From Spirochaetales bacterium (lineage in GTDB: Bacteria; Spirochaetota; Spirochaetia; SZUA-6; JAFGRV01), in contig JAFGRV010000587.1 of assembly GCA_016934975.1 (NCBI GenBank), positions 1-36,531 of the forward strand: DNA of 36,531 bases. Reading direction: 5' to 3'. Below, in pieces: positions 8,394 to 15,809 of the stretch. How positions within the stretch are numbered: position 1 is the first letter of the stretch; each line of letters starts with the position of its first letter. The notes beneath the pieces were generated by a model. That model had not been told where the DNA came from and made no database searches. It saw nothing but the letters and a program-made list of their open reading frames with translations. The translations under genes and the position numbers were made by a program.

Positions 8394-10743
8394 CCCTGTC
8401 TTCAATAAACTTTTTCAGATCAATCGTATGTTGAAAGAACTCAGGTAAAGTCATCCGGCAAAGAAAAACCAATCCGTGTGCCGCCCTGACCCTGGGACTT
8501 TCATGAAAAGAGAAAAAATCTCTTCCCAGGCAGGTCTTTATAGATTGATATTGTTCCACCATAATTTTTTGTGAGAGCTTATAAAAGGGGCCGTCCAGTT
8601 CAGGGCTTGGAAAAGAAGCCTCCCGTTGTGACCCAAAGCAGTTTTCAAAGGTATGTTCTAAAATAGCCATTGAATTTAAAGAGACCGGGACATAGATATT
8701 CGCTTCCGCGGGATGGAAACGGTACCACACATTTCTATATCCCCATACTTCTATGTCAGGACGTTTTTTCTCGAACATCTTTAATGCCTCTGATATTCCC
8801 TGAAGCACTTTGTAATGAGTATCCGGTCCGCTTCCCTCCGGGTCAAGGGCAACTGTCACAATATCGGGATTCGTTTCTTCAAGGAGGGTGTAAATACGCA
8901 AGACATCATGCTGTTTTGATGGCATTTCTGAAAAAATATCACCTTTATAAAATCCCAATTGTAAATGCTTTACGGAATCCGAATGAAATCCGAAATGAGC
9001 CCACATCAGATCCGCTTCCCATTCTCTCATCATTCCCTTTAATTCCTGAATATAACCGATATCTTTCTTGCCCGGATATTGTGTGGAGCAGTATTGTTTC
9101 ATTTCCGATATCCTGTTGGAAATCTGGGTGACATTGTTCTCTTCCAGAAGAATTGATAAATTTCTTAATAAACGCCGGGCTTCACCCGCGTCTTTCATGG
9201 ATTGAGACCGGGCCGCAACGCCATCAAGATACTGATGAACATCCCTGTCTTTTCCGGTCTTGTTATGAGGCTGGAAATATCCCTCTTCCTGTAATTCTTT
9301 ATATTCCCCGGTGAGCAGCCATTGTTCGAGCTTTGTCAGTAAATTAAGAACATACGAATTCGTCACCGCGGTGAATCCGCTGGTAGCGTAGGCAAAGGTA
9401 TGCTTATTCGAATCAGGACGTACCAGATGGGCGATATAGGGAAGATAACCAAGCATGATGTCATCGTGATGAGGGGCCATGTGGAGAAAATTTTTGTCTG
9501 TGATTCTCATCCGCCCAGCATTTAATTTGTCAATGATCCCCTTTTTCACGTTGAGTAGTAATGTTCCGGGATCTCCGTCATATTTTTCACATATCACCGT
9601 GGTAAAAGGATCCGTTTTCAATTCTTCAATTTTAATATCCTCCAGCCGTTTATCCTTTCCCAGGGCATAATCGATAATATACTGGTCTTTCTGTACGCTC
9701 GAAAGTGTTGCTGATTTCTTTAAATTTTCGTATTGCCCTGCCACAAGTCTGCATCCTGCACCTTTGGTAATATAAAATCGTGCATTTTTCAGGTTGTTAA
9801 GAATCGTTGCGGGATACACATTATCTTTCGGGTGTTGAATCGCATCTGCCACTATACCTGCTTTTGCCTCACCGGCAGCAAAAATAAGGGCGGTAACATT
9901 GGGATTAAAGGTAATCGTAGAAAGTCCGATGGTAATCACAAGGCGTTTTCTCGCTATCTCCATGCCCCCCAAATCGGACGCCGCTGCTGCCTGGGTTTCA
10001 TAATTGGTCTTTGTGAGTCTGGTCACCGAATAATAACTTGATCCCCGTACATTAAAAGCAATATGTCCATCCGGGCCGATTCCTCCTAAGAAAAAACCTA
10101 TACCACCAAGGGAGCGAATCGAGTTTTCATAATTCATACACCATCTGTCAATCTGATGTATCGCTTCTTTCTGGAGTCTTTCTAAATTCGTTTTCGGTTG
10201 GTTCGTTCGTAAGGAGAGATCGACAATCTGATCCGGGAAGATATCCCCAATAGTTTTACCCTGAATAAAACCCATGGTTGAGATATCAATAAAAAGAGCT
10301 TTGTTCCTGTCTAAGCCGAAGTTTTCTATATAGAATTTATTTACGTAATAATAAAAACTATTTCTCTGTTCGGGATTAATGGGAAAAAATTCATCCATCT
10401 GAACAAAGTGCAGGTTTTTCAGACTTGGTTTCTTTGATATTTCGATACCGCTCGCTTCCAGTTCCTGTTTCACTTTCTTGTCTTCCCAATTGTTAAGGTA
10501 ATGGGTCACCCACTTTATAAAATATTCGGGGGTTTTTCCCGTCGGCAGAGAAATCACTCCATCGGGATTTTCCAATACCCATTCCAGGAAACGTTGAGCC
10601 GTCATTTTCCCCAGGGAAGGGTAGTTATCAACCTCTATGACCGGTATATATTCATAATCAGGGTATATGAGTTTCCGTTTTGATGTGGTAAGCCAGAAAT
10701 TTTCCACTTTCGAAGGAGTGGTTTCTCGTATATTTTTTTTCAT
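8389..10743 (-). CDS. Glucosamine-6-phosphate deaminase (NagB)-LmbE/PIG-L deacetylase fusion
   Basis: This 784-residue cytosolic protein joins two enzymes. Residues about 40-340 form a NagB isomerase/deaminase domain with TGKTPEYF (phosphate loop), MDEFF (Asp117), a GLDRNK segment and GGIGPDGHIAFN with the ring-opening His227. Residues about 415-760 form an LmbE/PIG-L deacetylase domain with the zinc motif APHHDD at 423-428 and the later DPEGSGPDTHYK with a metal His643. NagB turns glucosamine 6-phosphate into fructose 6-phosphate and ammonia. PIG-L-type domains remove acetyl from N-acetylglucosamine derivatives. The fusion could therefore do both steps normally split between NagA and NagB; that is inference, though similar fusions are annotated as NagB-like proteins in other phyla. 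The ATG at 10743 follows an AAAGGA site. It appears to be a single-gene unit. Confidence 0.88.
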   Translation of the reverse strand: MKKNIRETTPSKVENFWLTTSKRKLIYPDYEYIPVIEVDNYPSLGKMTAQRFLEWVLENPDGVISLPTGKTPEYFIKWVTHYLNNWEDKKVKQELEASGIEISKKPSLKNLHFVQMDEFFPINPEQRNSFYYYVNKFYIENFGLDRNKALFIDISTMGFIQGKTIGDIFPDQIVDLSLRTNQPKTNLERLQKEAIHQIDRWCMNYENSIRSLGGIGFFLGGIGPDGHIAFNVRGSSYYSVTRLTKTNYETQAAAASDLGGMEIARKRLVITIGLSTITFNPNVTALIFAAGEAKAGIVADAIQHPKDNVYPATILNNLKNARFYITKGAGCRLVAGQYENLKKSATLSSVQKDQYIIDYALGKDKRLEDIKIEELKTDPFTTVICEKYDGDPGTLLLNVKKGIIDKLNAGRMRITDKNFLHMAPHHDDIMLGYLPYIAHLVRPDSNKHTFAYATSGFTAVTNSYVLNLLTKLEQWLLTGEYKELQEEGYFQPHNKTGKDRDVHQYLDGVAARSQSMKDAGEARRLLRNLSILLEENNVTQISNRISEMKQYCSTQYPGKKDIGYIQELKGMMREWEADLMWAHFGFHSDSVKHLQLGFYKGDIFSEMPSKQHDVLRIYTLLEETNPDIVTVALDPEGSGPDTHYKVLQGISEALKMFEKKRPDIEVWGYRNVWYRFHPAEANIYVPVSLNSMAILEHTFENCFGSQREASFPSPELDGPFYKLSQKIMVEQYQSIKTCLGRDFFSFHESPRVRAAHGLVFLCRMTLPEFFQHTIDLKKFIEDRA

Positions 10744-11183
10744 GATCTGTTTTTTTCCTTTCTCGTTTCTTTATATCGTATATGGAACCTCAAAGATTTA
10801 ATTATTCCTTATAAATAGCAGGAATTATGGAGAAAGTCCCTTCTTCCTCCGGGATTACCTCATCTAAAAATGGTAATTTTTAGAATTCTTCTCTATTATA
10901 AGATGAGAGTGTATATTGTGCAATAAAATAGAAAAAATAATAAGATACACTCTTGGAATAAATAGTATAATACTATTACGCAGGCTACGCCCGCAACCCA
11001 AACAATTTTTTATTTGATAGTACGATTCACTATCACTTTCCCCTCGATGCGGTCCTTGCCTTAGTCAACACAATAATGCGAAAGTTTCTTGATTCCATAT
11101 AAAAGGGCCTTGTTTTTTAATGTAAAAACAAGGCCCCCGATAGTATTGCAACCTATGAATTGATTCCGCCGGGTAAAATCTCG
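10744..11183. other. Gene-free stretch with inverted repeats
   Basis: This stretch has no credible gene. It holds the upstream region of the NagB-LmbE gene, a 9-bp inverted repeat (AGAGTGTAT at 10906-10914 and ATACACTCT at 10945-10953), a small TGATAGT/ACTATCA hairpin (11015-11035), and the terminator listed separately. No clear sigma-70 promoter stands out for the minus-strand gene. Confidence 0.5.
11097..11136 (-). terminator. Intrinsic terminator closing the GH9/dockerin-array transcript
   Basis: GGGCCTTGTTTTT (11105-11117) pairs perfectly with AAAAACAAGGCCC (11124-11136) around a 6-base loop. Read on the minus strand the stem is followed by TTTTATAT, so it works in the direction of the GH9 gene. 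No other minus-strand gene ends nearby, so the three dockerin-end copies probably lie in the 3' untranslated part of the GH9 mRNA. Confidence 0.75.
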
Positions 11184-11249
11184 CTAGCAGAATTCACTTA
11201 TCAAACCGACATAGTATTGCGCTATCAATAATGCATCCACTATATCTGC
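11184..11249 (-). pseudogene. Dockerin-end copy A (distal)
   Basis: Twenty-one codons plus TAG encode ADIVDALLIAQYYVGLISEF and a final Cys. Against the same codons of the GH9 gene it has three codon differences (GCC to GCG, GTG to GTC, TGT to TGC), all synonymous. There is no start codon with a good ribosome binding site in this frame. Confidence 0.85.
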
Positions 11250-11325
11250 GCACGCCCTTCGGGCTTTGCGTGCCCACGTCGTTTCACTCCTTTGGGCTTG
11301 GAGTTTTCTTCGAAAACTCCACACA

Positions 11326-11391
11326 CTAACAGAATTCACTTATTAAACCCACATAATACTGTGCAACTAATAGGGCGTCCACTATATCTGC
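11326..11391 (-). pseudogene. Dockerin-end copy B (middle)
   Basis: It encodes ADIVDALLVAQYYVGLISEF and a final Cys, then TAG. Against the GH9 gene it has eight synonymous codon differences and one conservative replacement (Ile to Val). It is the most diverged copy, yet still keeps every dockerin core residue. Confidence 0.85.
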
Positions 11392-11467
11392 GCACGCCCT
11401 TCGGGCTTTGCGTGCCCACGTCGTTTCACTCCTTTGGGCTTAGAGTTTTTTTCAAAAACTCTATACG

Positions 11468-11533
11468 TTAACAGAATTCACTTATCAAACCCACATAATA
11501 TTGCGCTATCAATAGCGCATCAACAATGTCTGC
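11468..11533 (-). pseudogene. Dockerin-end copy C (proximal)
   Basis: It encodes ADIVDALLIAQYYVGLISEF and a final Cys, then TAA. Against the GH9 gene it has seven codon differences, all synonymous. The frame is open upstream into the spacer as far as the end of the GH9 gene but offset by one base, so only a -1 frameshift near the GH9 stop could join them. Confidence 0.85.
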
Positions 11534-11583
11534 GCACGCCCTTCGGGCTTTGCGCTTGGAGTTTTTTTCAAAAACTCCACATA

Positions 11584-14500
11584 CTAACAGAATTCACTTA
11601 TCAAACCCACATAGTATTGGGCTATCAATAATGCATCCACTATATCCACACCACCGTCGCAGTTGACGTCGGCATTGTCAGGATTAAAAGTGGCCGGATT
11701 TAATCCGACGTATTCCTGGGCCACAAGCAAGGCGTCTACAATGTCGATGTTTCCGTCGTTATTAACATCCCCGGGACTTCCGCCGGTGGGAGGTGAGGTT
11801 GGGGTCGGAGTAGGTGTGGTTGTCGGGACCGGTGTCGCCGTGGGGAGGGGTGTTGCCGTCGGATCAGGGGTGGGTTCGGTTCCGCCGGGACCGTATCCCC
11901 AGCAGATAACGTCTCCCTGGTAATGAACCGTCATGTGATCCCAATCCGCAGGATTCAGTTTTCCCGGATCAAAGGACCAGTCATTTGCCTGGTTAAAAGT
12001 GACATGATTTGCCTGGTCAAAAAAACGGTTCTGGATCTGTCCGGTATTAGCCCCCGGTGGAAGGAGATTGCTTGCACCGGTTCCGCCGACCCATGTTGGG
12101 ACATTAACCGTGGATTTAAACCCGATGTCCATGTATTGATAGGATCCCTCGCTTCCGAAGGAATAGGTGATGTTTGTTTGTCCCGAATCGGCATAATCGG
12201 AAATACCGGTGAGATTGCCGAGCTGTGGTTCCGAGGTAAACCAATACCGCAGAGTCACATCGGTGAGGGTTACACTTTCAATATCATCATTAAACAAGTA
12301 GGCGTCGAAACGTATTTCTCCGGTGGAACTGCCGGTATTCGTACATTTGTACCGGGCCCTCAGTTTGAGAGGAGGCGGGGGAAGGGTTGTTCCCGAGACT
12401 TCTTCCGAAGGAGTGCTCTGGTTTGAGCTTGTGTCAACGGAACAGACTTTATAATAATAGGTGGTTTGGGAATTCAGGCCTGTATCAATAAAATTACTCA
12501 CAAGAGTATCTCCTGCATAGGTAGTGCTTCCCACGGAAAAGCCCGGCGATGGAGAGCGGTACACACGGTATTTGGAAAGATCGGCTTCGGAATTATCATA
12601 CCAGTCGAGAGTGATACTGAATGAATCCACAGATGAAATGAGAAGGCCCCGGGGTGCACCCGGGGGGTCGGGGTCCGGGGTAAGGGTTGTTGCCGAGACC
12701 TGGGACGAAGGGGTTCCTTCATTAAAACTGTCGTCAACCGCTGTTACCCTGAAATAGTACACGGTCTGTGCCTGAAGGTCTGTAGCGGAAAAAGAACTTA
12801 CAGTCGAAGTTCCAATCAGGGTTGATGCGCCCGGTGTAAACCCCGAAGTCCGGGATTGATAGATATTATAATGATCAAGATCGCTTTCACTGTTATCCTG
12901 CCAGTCCAGGTTCACCTGTGAACTCCCGATGGCAGTCGCCGAAAGACCCTGGGGCCGGGCCGGCGGCTCCTGATCTTTATACGGTTCATTTCCCCAGATA
13001 CGGACTCCATCCCGGTATACCGGCATATTGGAATTCTTTGCAAGAGTGCTCCCCATACCTTGTAAAGAAAAATCATTTGATGAATCAAGTTTTCCTAAAA
13101 AGTTCGGGGTAGTAAAAATAATCCCGAATTGAAACTCCCTCTTGTTATAGAGTTGGACTCCATTATAATCTACTTCGAGATAATAAATCCGGTTAAGCTC
13201 ATCCCACGGCTGAAAAGAAGTGGTGACAGTCCCGTCGCCCTTTTCATTCGTTACCGTCTCTATTTTCAGGTTGCTGAAATCATATCCCTGGTCAAATACA
13301 TCCGAGAGGTCTGCGAAATAGCGGTAACTTAATGAACTCTCGAAATGAGGCGGATGCACCGAATGATTATGGATGTAGGCGGTCACCTGGAGCCTGTCAT
13401 CAGCTTCTTTCTCTATTTTGGATTCCACATAAAATGCTTCGATCGGGGGCTCGGGGGTCGGTTCGGGATCGGGCATTGTGTCCGGACCAAAGAACCGGCG
13501 CATCCCTGCCATAGCCCCGACACATGCGGCGTTAAAATCGATGGAGACTTCGTTCTGTATGAAATCTTCCGTCGCGTCATTATGTTGATCATCTTCTCCC
13601 GGTCCGCCGACAAGTGCGCCGTAAAGCAGGTGTTTGTGTTCAGGCGGGTCATCCAGAAATCCGGTGTCAGATCCGTGCGCCGCGTCGTGGTGGGGGTGCC
13701 GGGGAGAATTGTTTCCGCATCCTACAATATAACAGCGGTTTAATGGGTTGGAGCCGAGGGCATAGGACATCTGGCTCGCCCCGAAATCCCGGTAAATTTC
13801 ATTTTCTGCTGCCGGGAAATTGTTGTAAAATGCAAGTCCTGTAAGACCCATGGCTGTGGCATAGCGTAATGAACCCCACTCGTGAAGGTAGACTAATCCG
13901 GCAGGTGATTCCGCAATGTCATACATCATGGTTTCCAGGTTGAATTTCACTTGTTCTATAAATGCCGGATGTCCCGTAGCCCCGGCAGCAGCGATAAACG
14001 CTCCTGCCCAGACAGCGTCCCAGCATTGAGTCCATTGGTTTTCCCAGCTAATGCCGTTTTCGCGGTTTGTGTCATTGTCCAGGCCCGCGCATCCCGGGCT
14101 AATGATGGTATTAAAATCGTCAAGATAATACTCATCACCCGTGGCAATATAGAGCCAGATCGCTCCCCAGGCAAGGTCATCCCAGTAAATACTCGGGGGA
14201 TAAAATGAAAGGCCGTCACTAAGGCCCAGGTTATTTCGTCCGAGGTTGAAGAGATCGATGGCATGGTCCAGGCATTCTGCGGAATAAGCCATATCGATAT
14301 CCCGGTAATTAATGTACATTAACGCAAGGGCGGCTGCCGTTGAGCCGCAGACATCGGATGCAGGGTTTGATGGTGTACAGACGATAAGGTCCCTGGGGCA
14401 TTTTTCATCGGATTGGAGTTCCGGGGGACCCCAGAAGGAGTGGTCTTTATCGGAACCGACGGAATAAAGAAACGTATTCGGTTCCGGGTGGCAGCGTATA

Positions 14501-14955
14501 AAGTAATCGGTTGCCCATTTTACGGCACGGAGAAGCCACTCTGCCTGTCCGGTTTCTTCGTATTCCGATTTAAACTCATAATATCCCCATCCAAGGGTGG
14601 ATGCGGCATAAGCATTGGTAATGCCGAACTTAATATGGTCTCCCGCGTCATGATACCCTCCGCGGGCATCAATATACACGGATCCCCCTGAACTTAATGT
14701 GACTGTTCCGCCGTCGTTAACGTGGCAGTCACCCCGCCAGTTAAAACGGTTCTGCCCGGTAATATTGATTCCGCAAAAATTCGCATCATAAAAATTGATG
14801 GTCGCGGCAAGCATGGTAGCGTAATTATAAAGAGGTGCGCCCCCTGAGCCTGTCAACGGGATATCCTGCCAGGCCTGACCCCGTAGTGTAGCCAGGGGTA
14901 TCATGATAAGCAGGAATAAAAAACAGGTTGATAAATACAGAGATTTTTTTTTCAT
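11584..14955 (-). CDS. Secreted GH9 endoglucanase: GH9-CBM3c-FN3-FN3-CBM3-linker-dockerin
   Basis: This 1123-residue cellulase starts with a signal peptide (MKKKSLYLST, hydrophobic to about residue 25). The GH9 domain (about 28-490) shows GGYHDAGDHIKFG with the base aspartates 103 and 106, the SPRHPHHDAAHGS loop, and the catalytic acid Glu469 in QNEVSIDFNAA. A CBM3c-like module (about 505-655, with FDQGYDFSNLK and VYRDGVRIWGNEP) follows; in theme-B GH9 enzymes it feeds the chain and gives processivity. Two fibronectin III domains (about 665-760 and 770-858), a second CBM3 (about 863-1020), a Pro/Thr linker and a two-repeat type I dockerin (about 1060-1123) complete it. The dockerin has GDVNNDGNIDIVDALL and VNCDGGVDIVDALL calcium loops and ends in Cys. 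I chose the ATG at 14955 for its GAAAGGA site and signal peptide; an ATG at 15030 overlaps a -10-like box. It should act outside the cell, attached to a cohesin protein. Confidence 0.95.
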   Translation of the reverse strand: MKKKSLYLSTCFLFLLIMIPLATLRGQAWQDIPLTGSGGAPLYNYATMLAATINFYDANFCGINITGQNRFNWRGDCHVNDGGTVTLSSGGSVYIDARGGYHDAGDHIKFGITNAYAASTLGWGYYEFKSEYEETGQAEWLLRAVKWATDYFIRCHPEPNTFLYSVGSDKDHSFWGPPELQSDEKCPRDLIVCTPSNPASDVCGSTAAALALMYINYRDIDMAYSAECLDHAIDLFNLGRNNLGLSDGLSFYPPSIYWDDLAWGAIWLYIATGDEYYLDDFNTIISPGCAGLDNDTNRENGISWENQWTQCWDAVWAGAFIAAAGATGHPAFIEQVKFNLETMMYDIAESPAGLVYLHEWGSLRYATAMGLTGLAFYNNFPAAENEIYRDFGASQMSYALGSNPLNRCYIVGCGNNSPRHPHHDAAHGSDTGFLDDPPEHKHLLYGALVGGPGEDDQHNDATEDFIQNEVSIDFNAACVGAMAGMRRFFGPDTMPDPEPTPEPPIEAFYVESKIEKEADDRLQVTAYIHNHSVHPPHFESSLSYRYFADLSDVFDQGYDFSNLKIETVTNEKGDGTVTTSFQPWDELNRIYYLEVDYNGVQLYNKREFQFGIIFTTPNFLGKLDSSNDFSLQGMGSTLAKNSNMPVYRDGVRIWGNEPYKDQEPPARPQGLSATAIGSSQVNLDWQDNSESDLDHYNIYQSRTSGFTPGASTLIGTSTVSSFSATDLQAQTVYYFRVTAVDDSFNEGTPSSQVSATTLTPDPDPPGAPRGLLISSVDSFSITLDWYDNSEADLSKYRVYRSPSPGFSVGSTTYAGDTLVSNFIDTGLNSQTTYYYKVCSVDTSSNQSTPSEEVSGTTLPPPPLKLRARYKCTNTGSSTGEIRFDAYLFNDDIESVTLTDVTLRYWFTSEPQLGNLTGISDYADSGQTNITYSFGSEGSYQYMDIGFKSTVNVPTWVGGTGASNLLPPGANTGQIQNRFFDQANHVTFNQANDWSFDPGKLNPADWDHMTVHYQGDVICWGYGPGGTEPTPDPTATPLPTATPVPTTTPTPTPTSPPTGGSPGDVNNDGNIDIVDALLVAQEYVGLNPATFNPDNADVNCDGGVDIVDALLIAQYYVGLISEFC

Positions 14956-15029
14956 CACTTTTTTTCCTTTCTTTCTTATTGTAGCGAAGTTTTCGCAACT
15001 TCTTGTTTTATTTGATTTGTTGTTCCTCA

Positions 15030-15035
15030 ATTATA
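15030..15035 (-). promoter_or_regulatory. Likely -10 box of the GH9 gene
   Basis: TATAAT on the minus strand lies 75 bases before the chosen ATG. The -35 at the proper distance is poor (TAACAA at 15053-15058), which may mean an activator is needed. Downstream, the leader has a small GAAGTT/AACTTC stem-loop around 14990-15003. Confidence 0.4.
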
Positions 15036-15157
15036 TCATGTTTCATTAAAAATTGTTACTTTTTTTTCCATGAATAGTACTCCTTTTTATTTTGGCAGCT
15101 TTTATCTATTTCATAAGCTTTTACTTAATTACATAACTATTTTATGTTGGAGGTATT

Positions 15158-15667
15158 ATGAAATATGTTTTTTTGATTACCGGTCTTTTTTTAATACTAT
15201 TCATTACTGGGTGTCCTGTTACTGATGATGATTCGTCCGGTGATGGTTATCTTATTATTATTACTCATCATCTGGATTCCATAGGTTCTTACACCAACGT
15301 TGATATATACGAAGGTACATCTATTTATGTCGAAGGAGCAGATGTCCGGATTAATGATAAGCTACTTCCCGAGATCACATATCCCGGATATATCTATTAC
15401 ACGGGTTTTAATGTGGCAGGTAATAACTACGGTGATGAGGTCACCTTCACGATTTCCATCGATGGAGAAAGTATTTTGGAACAAACGATGAGAGTCCCTT
15501 CCTCCGAAGTAACGCTTACTGCTCCTGATTTCGATTGGTTTAACTTGGAAGTTTATGCAGTGAATACCATGGATCTTGATGATTTTAACGCTGGAAGTAG
15601 AAAACCAAATAACATTTCCCGTAATATGATATTTTTTTTGCTGTGCTTTTATAAATTGTCCTGTTAG
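15158..15667 (+). CDS. Hypothetical lipoprotein
   Basis: The 169-residue product has a basic start, a hydrophobic helix and the lipobox FITGC, so it should be lipid-anchored at Cys19. The mature part opens with a Asp/Ser tether (VTDDDSSGDG) and then appears as a beta-rich domain of roughly 110 residues (IITHHLDSIGSYTNVDIYEG and onward). The last 20 residues (after GSRKPNN) are hydrophobic and Cys-containing, unlike the rest, and may come from a frameshift near the 3' end. A GGAGG site lies 5 bases before the ATG. The gene is divergent from the GH9 cellulase, so a shared role is possible, but I do not recognise the family. Confidence 0.75.
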   Translation: MKYVFLITGLFLILFITGCPVTDDDSSGDGYLIIITHHLDSIGSYTNVDIYEGTSIYVEGADVRINDKLLPEITYPGYIYYTGFNVAGNNYGDEVTFTISIDGESILEQTMRVPSSEVTLTAPDFDWFNLEVYAVNTMDLDDFNAGSRKPNNISRNMIFFLLCFYKLSC

Positions 15668-15680
15668 AAATAAATTTATA

Positions 15681-15719
15681 AAAAAAGGAGCTGCCCCGGC
15701 CAACCGGCAAGGGCAGCTC
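15681..15719 (-). terminator. Intrinsic terminator of the small minus-strand unit
   Basis: GAGCTGCCC (15688-15696) pairs with GGGCAGCTC (15711-15719). Reading the minus strand, the stem is followed by eight T residues with one interruption by C (CTTTTTTT TATAA). In the plus direction the tail is only TGTTAAATTT, so the main direction is minus, although it could also help to end the lipoprotein transcript. Confidence 0.75.
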
Positions 15720-15727
15720 TGTTAAAT

Positions 15728-15760
15728 TTAAGCTGATCTAACTCCTGTTATTTCTTCCAT
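15728..15760 (-). CDS. Micro-ORF encoding a 10-residue peptide
   Basis: ATG at 15758-15760 opens MEEITGVRSA and ends at TAA. A near-perfect ribosome binding site, AAGGAGGT (complement at 15767-15774), lies 6 bases upstream, far better than for most genes in the window. The terminator begins about 10 bases after the stop. Its last codons take part in the 9-bp pairing with the predicted 5' end of the RNA. The strong site suggests real translation, as a leader or signalling peptide, but this is inference. Confidence 0.4.
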   Translation of the reverse strand: MEEITGVRSA

Positions 15761-15795
15761 ATATGTACCTCCTTATAAAAATGAATTTTTAAAAA

Positions 15796-15809
15796 CGTAA
15801 CGCGTTACG
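15796..15809. promoter_or_regulatory. 14-bp perfect palindrome, LacI-type operator candidate
   Basis: CGTAACGCGTTACG is a perfect palindrome with a central CG, the layout of LacI/GalR-family operators. It lies in the predicted leader of the small minus-strand unit, 22 bases before its ribosome binding site. As RNA it could also form a short hairpin. No LacI-type regulator gene is in the window. Confidence 0.4.

Larger units (their letters stand above)
11184..11587 (-). repeat. Tandem array of dockerin 3'-end copies alternating with palindromic spacers
   Basis: Three units of about 142, 142 and 116 bases follow the GH9 stop codon. Reading on the minus strand, each has a spacer (a hairpin of the form TGGAG...CTCCA, then in two of three units AAAGGAGTGAAACGACGTGG, then a GC-rich palindrome around GCCCGAAGGGC) and then the last 22 codons of a type I dockerin with its own stop. 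The dockerin ends all encode A-DIVDALL[IV]AQYYVGLISEFC. The middle spacer segment is missing between the gene and the first copy (11472-11587). The period changes (116, 142, 142) shift the reading frame between units, so they cannot be read through as one protein. Confidence 0.92.

Noticed and set aside
8670-9131. 153-codon plus-strand ORF inside the NagB-LmbE gene
   Set aside because: It is the antisense shadow of a well-identified enzyme domain, with a Cys/Pro/Arg-rich, random-looking product.
11184-11587. CRISPR array
   Set aside because: The units are over 100 bases, the repeated part encodes a dockerin end, and the spacers are also alike. None of this fits CRISPR.
11434-11631. Plus-strand ORF of 65 codons across the dockerin array
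   Set aside because: It is antisense to the repeated dockerin ends and spacers; its repeated peptides come from the array, and it has no ribosome binding site.
15158-15719. GH9 attenuation by the terminator at 15681
   Set aside because: The terminator is on the same strand as GH9, but over 700 bases and a plus-strand lipoprotein gene lie between, and GH9 has its own -10-like box.
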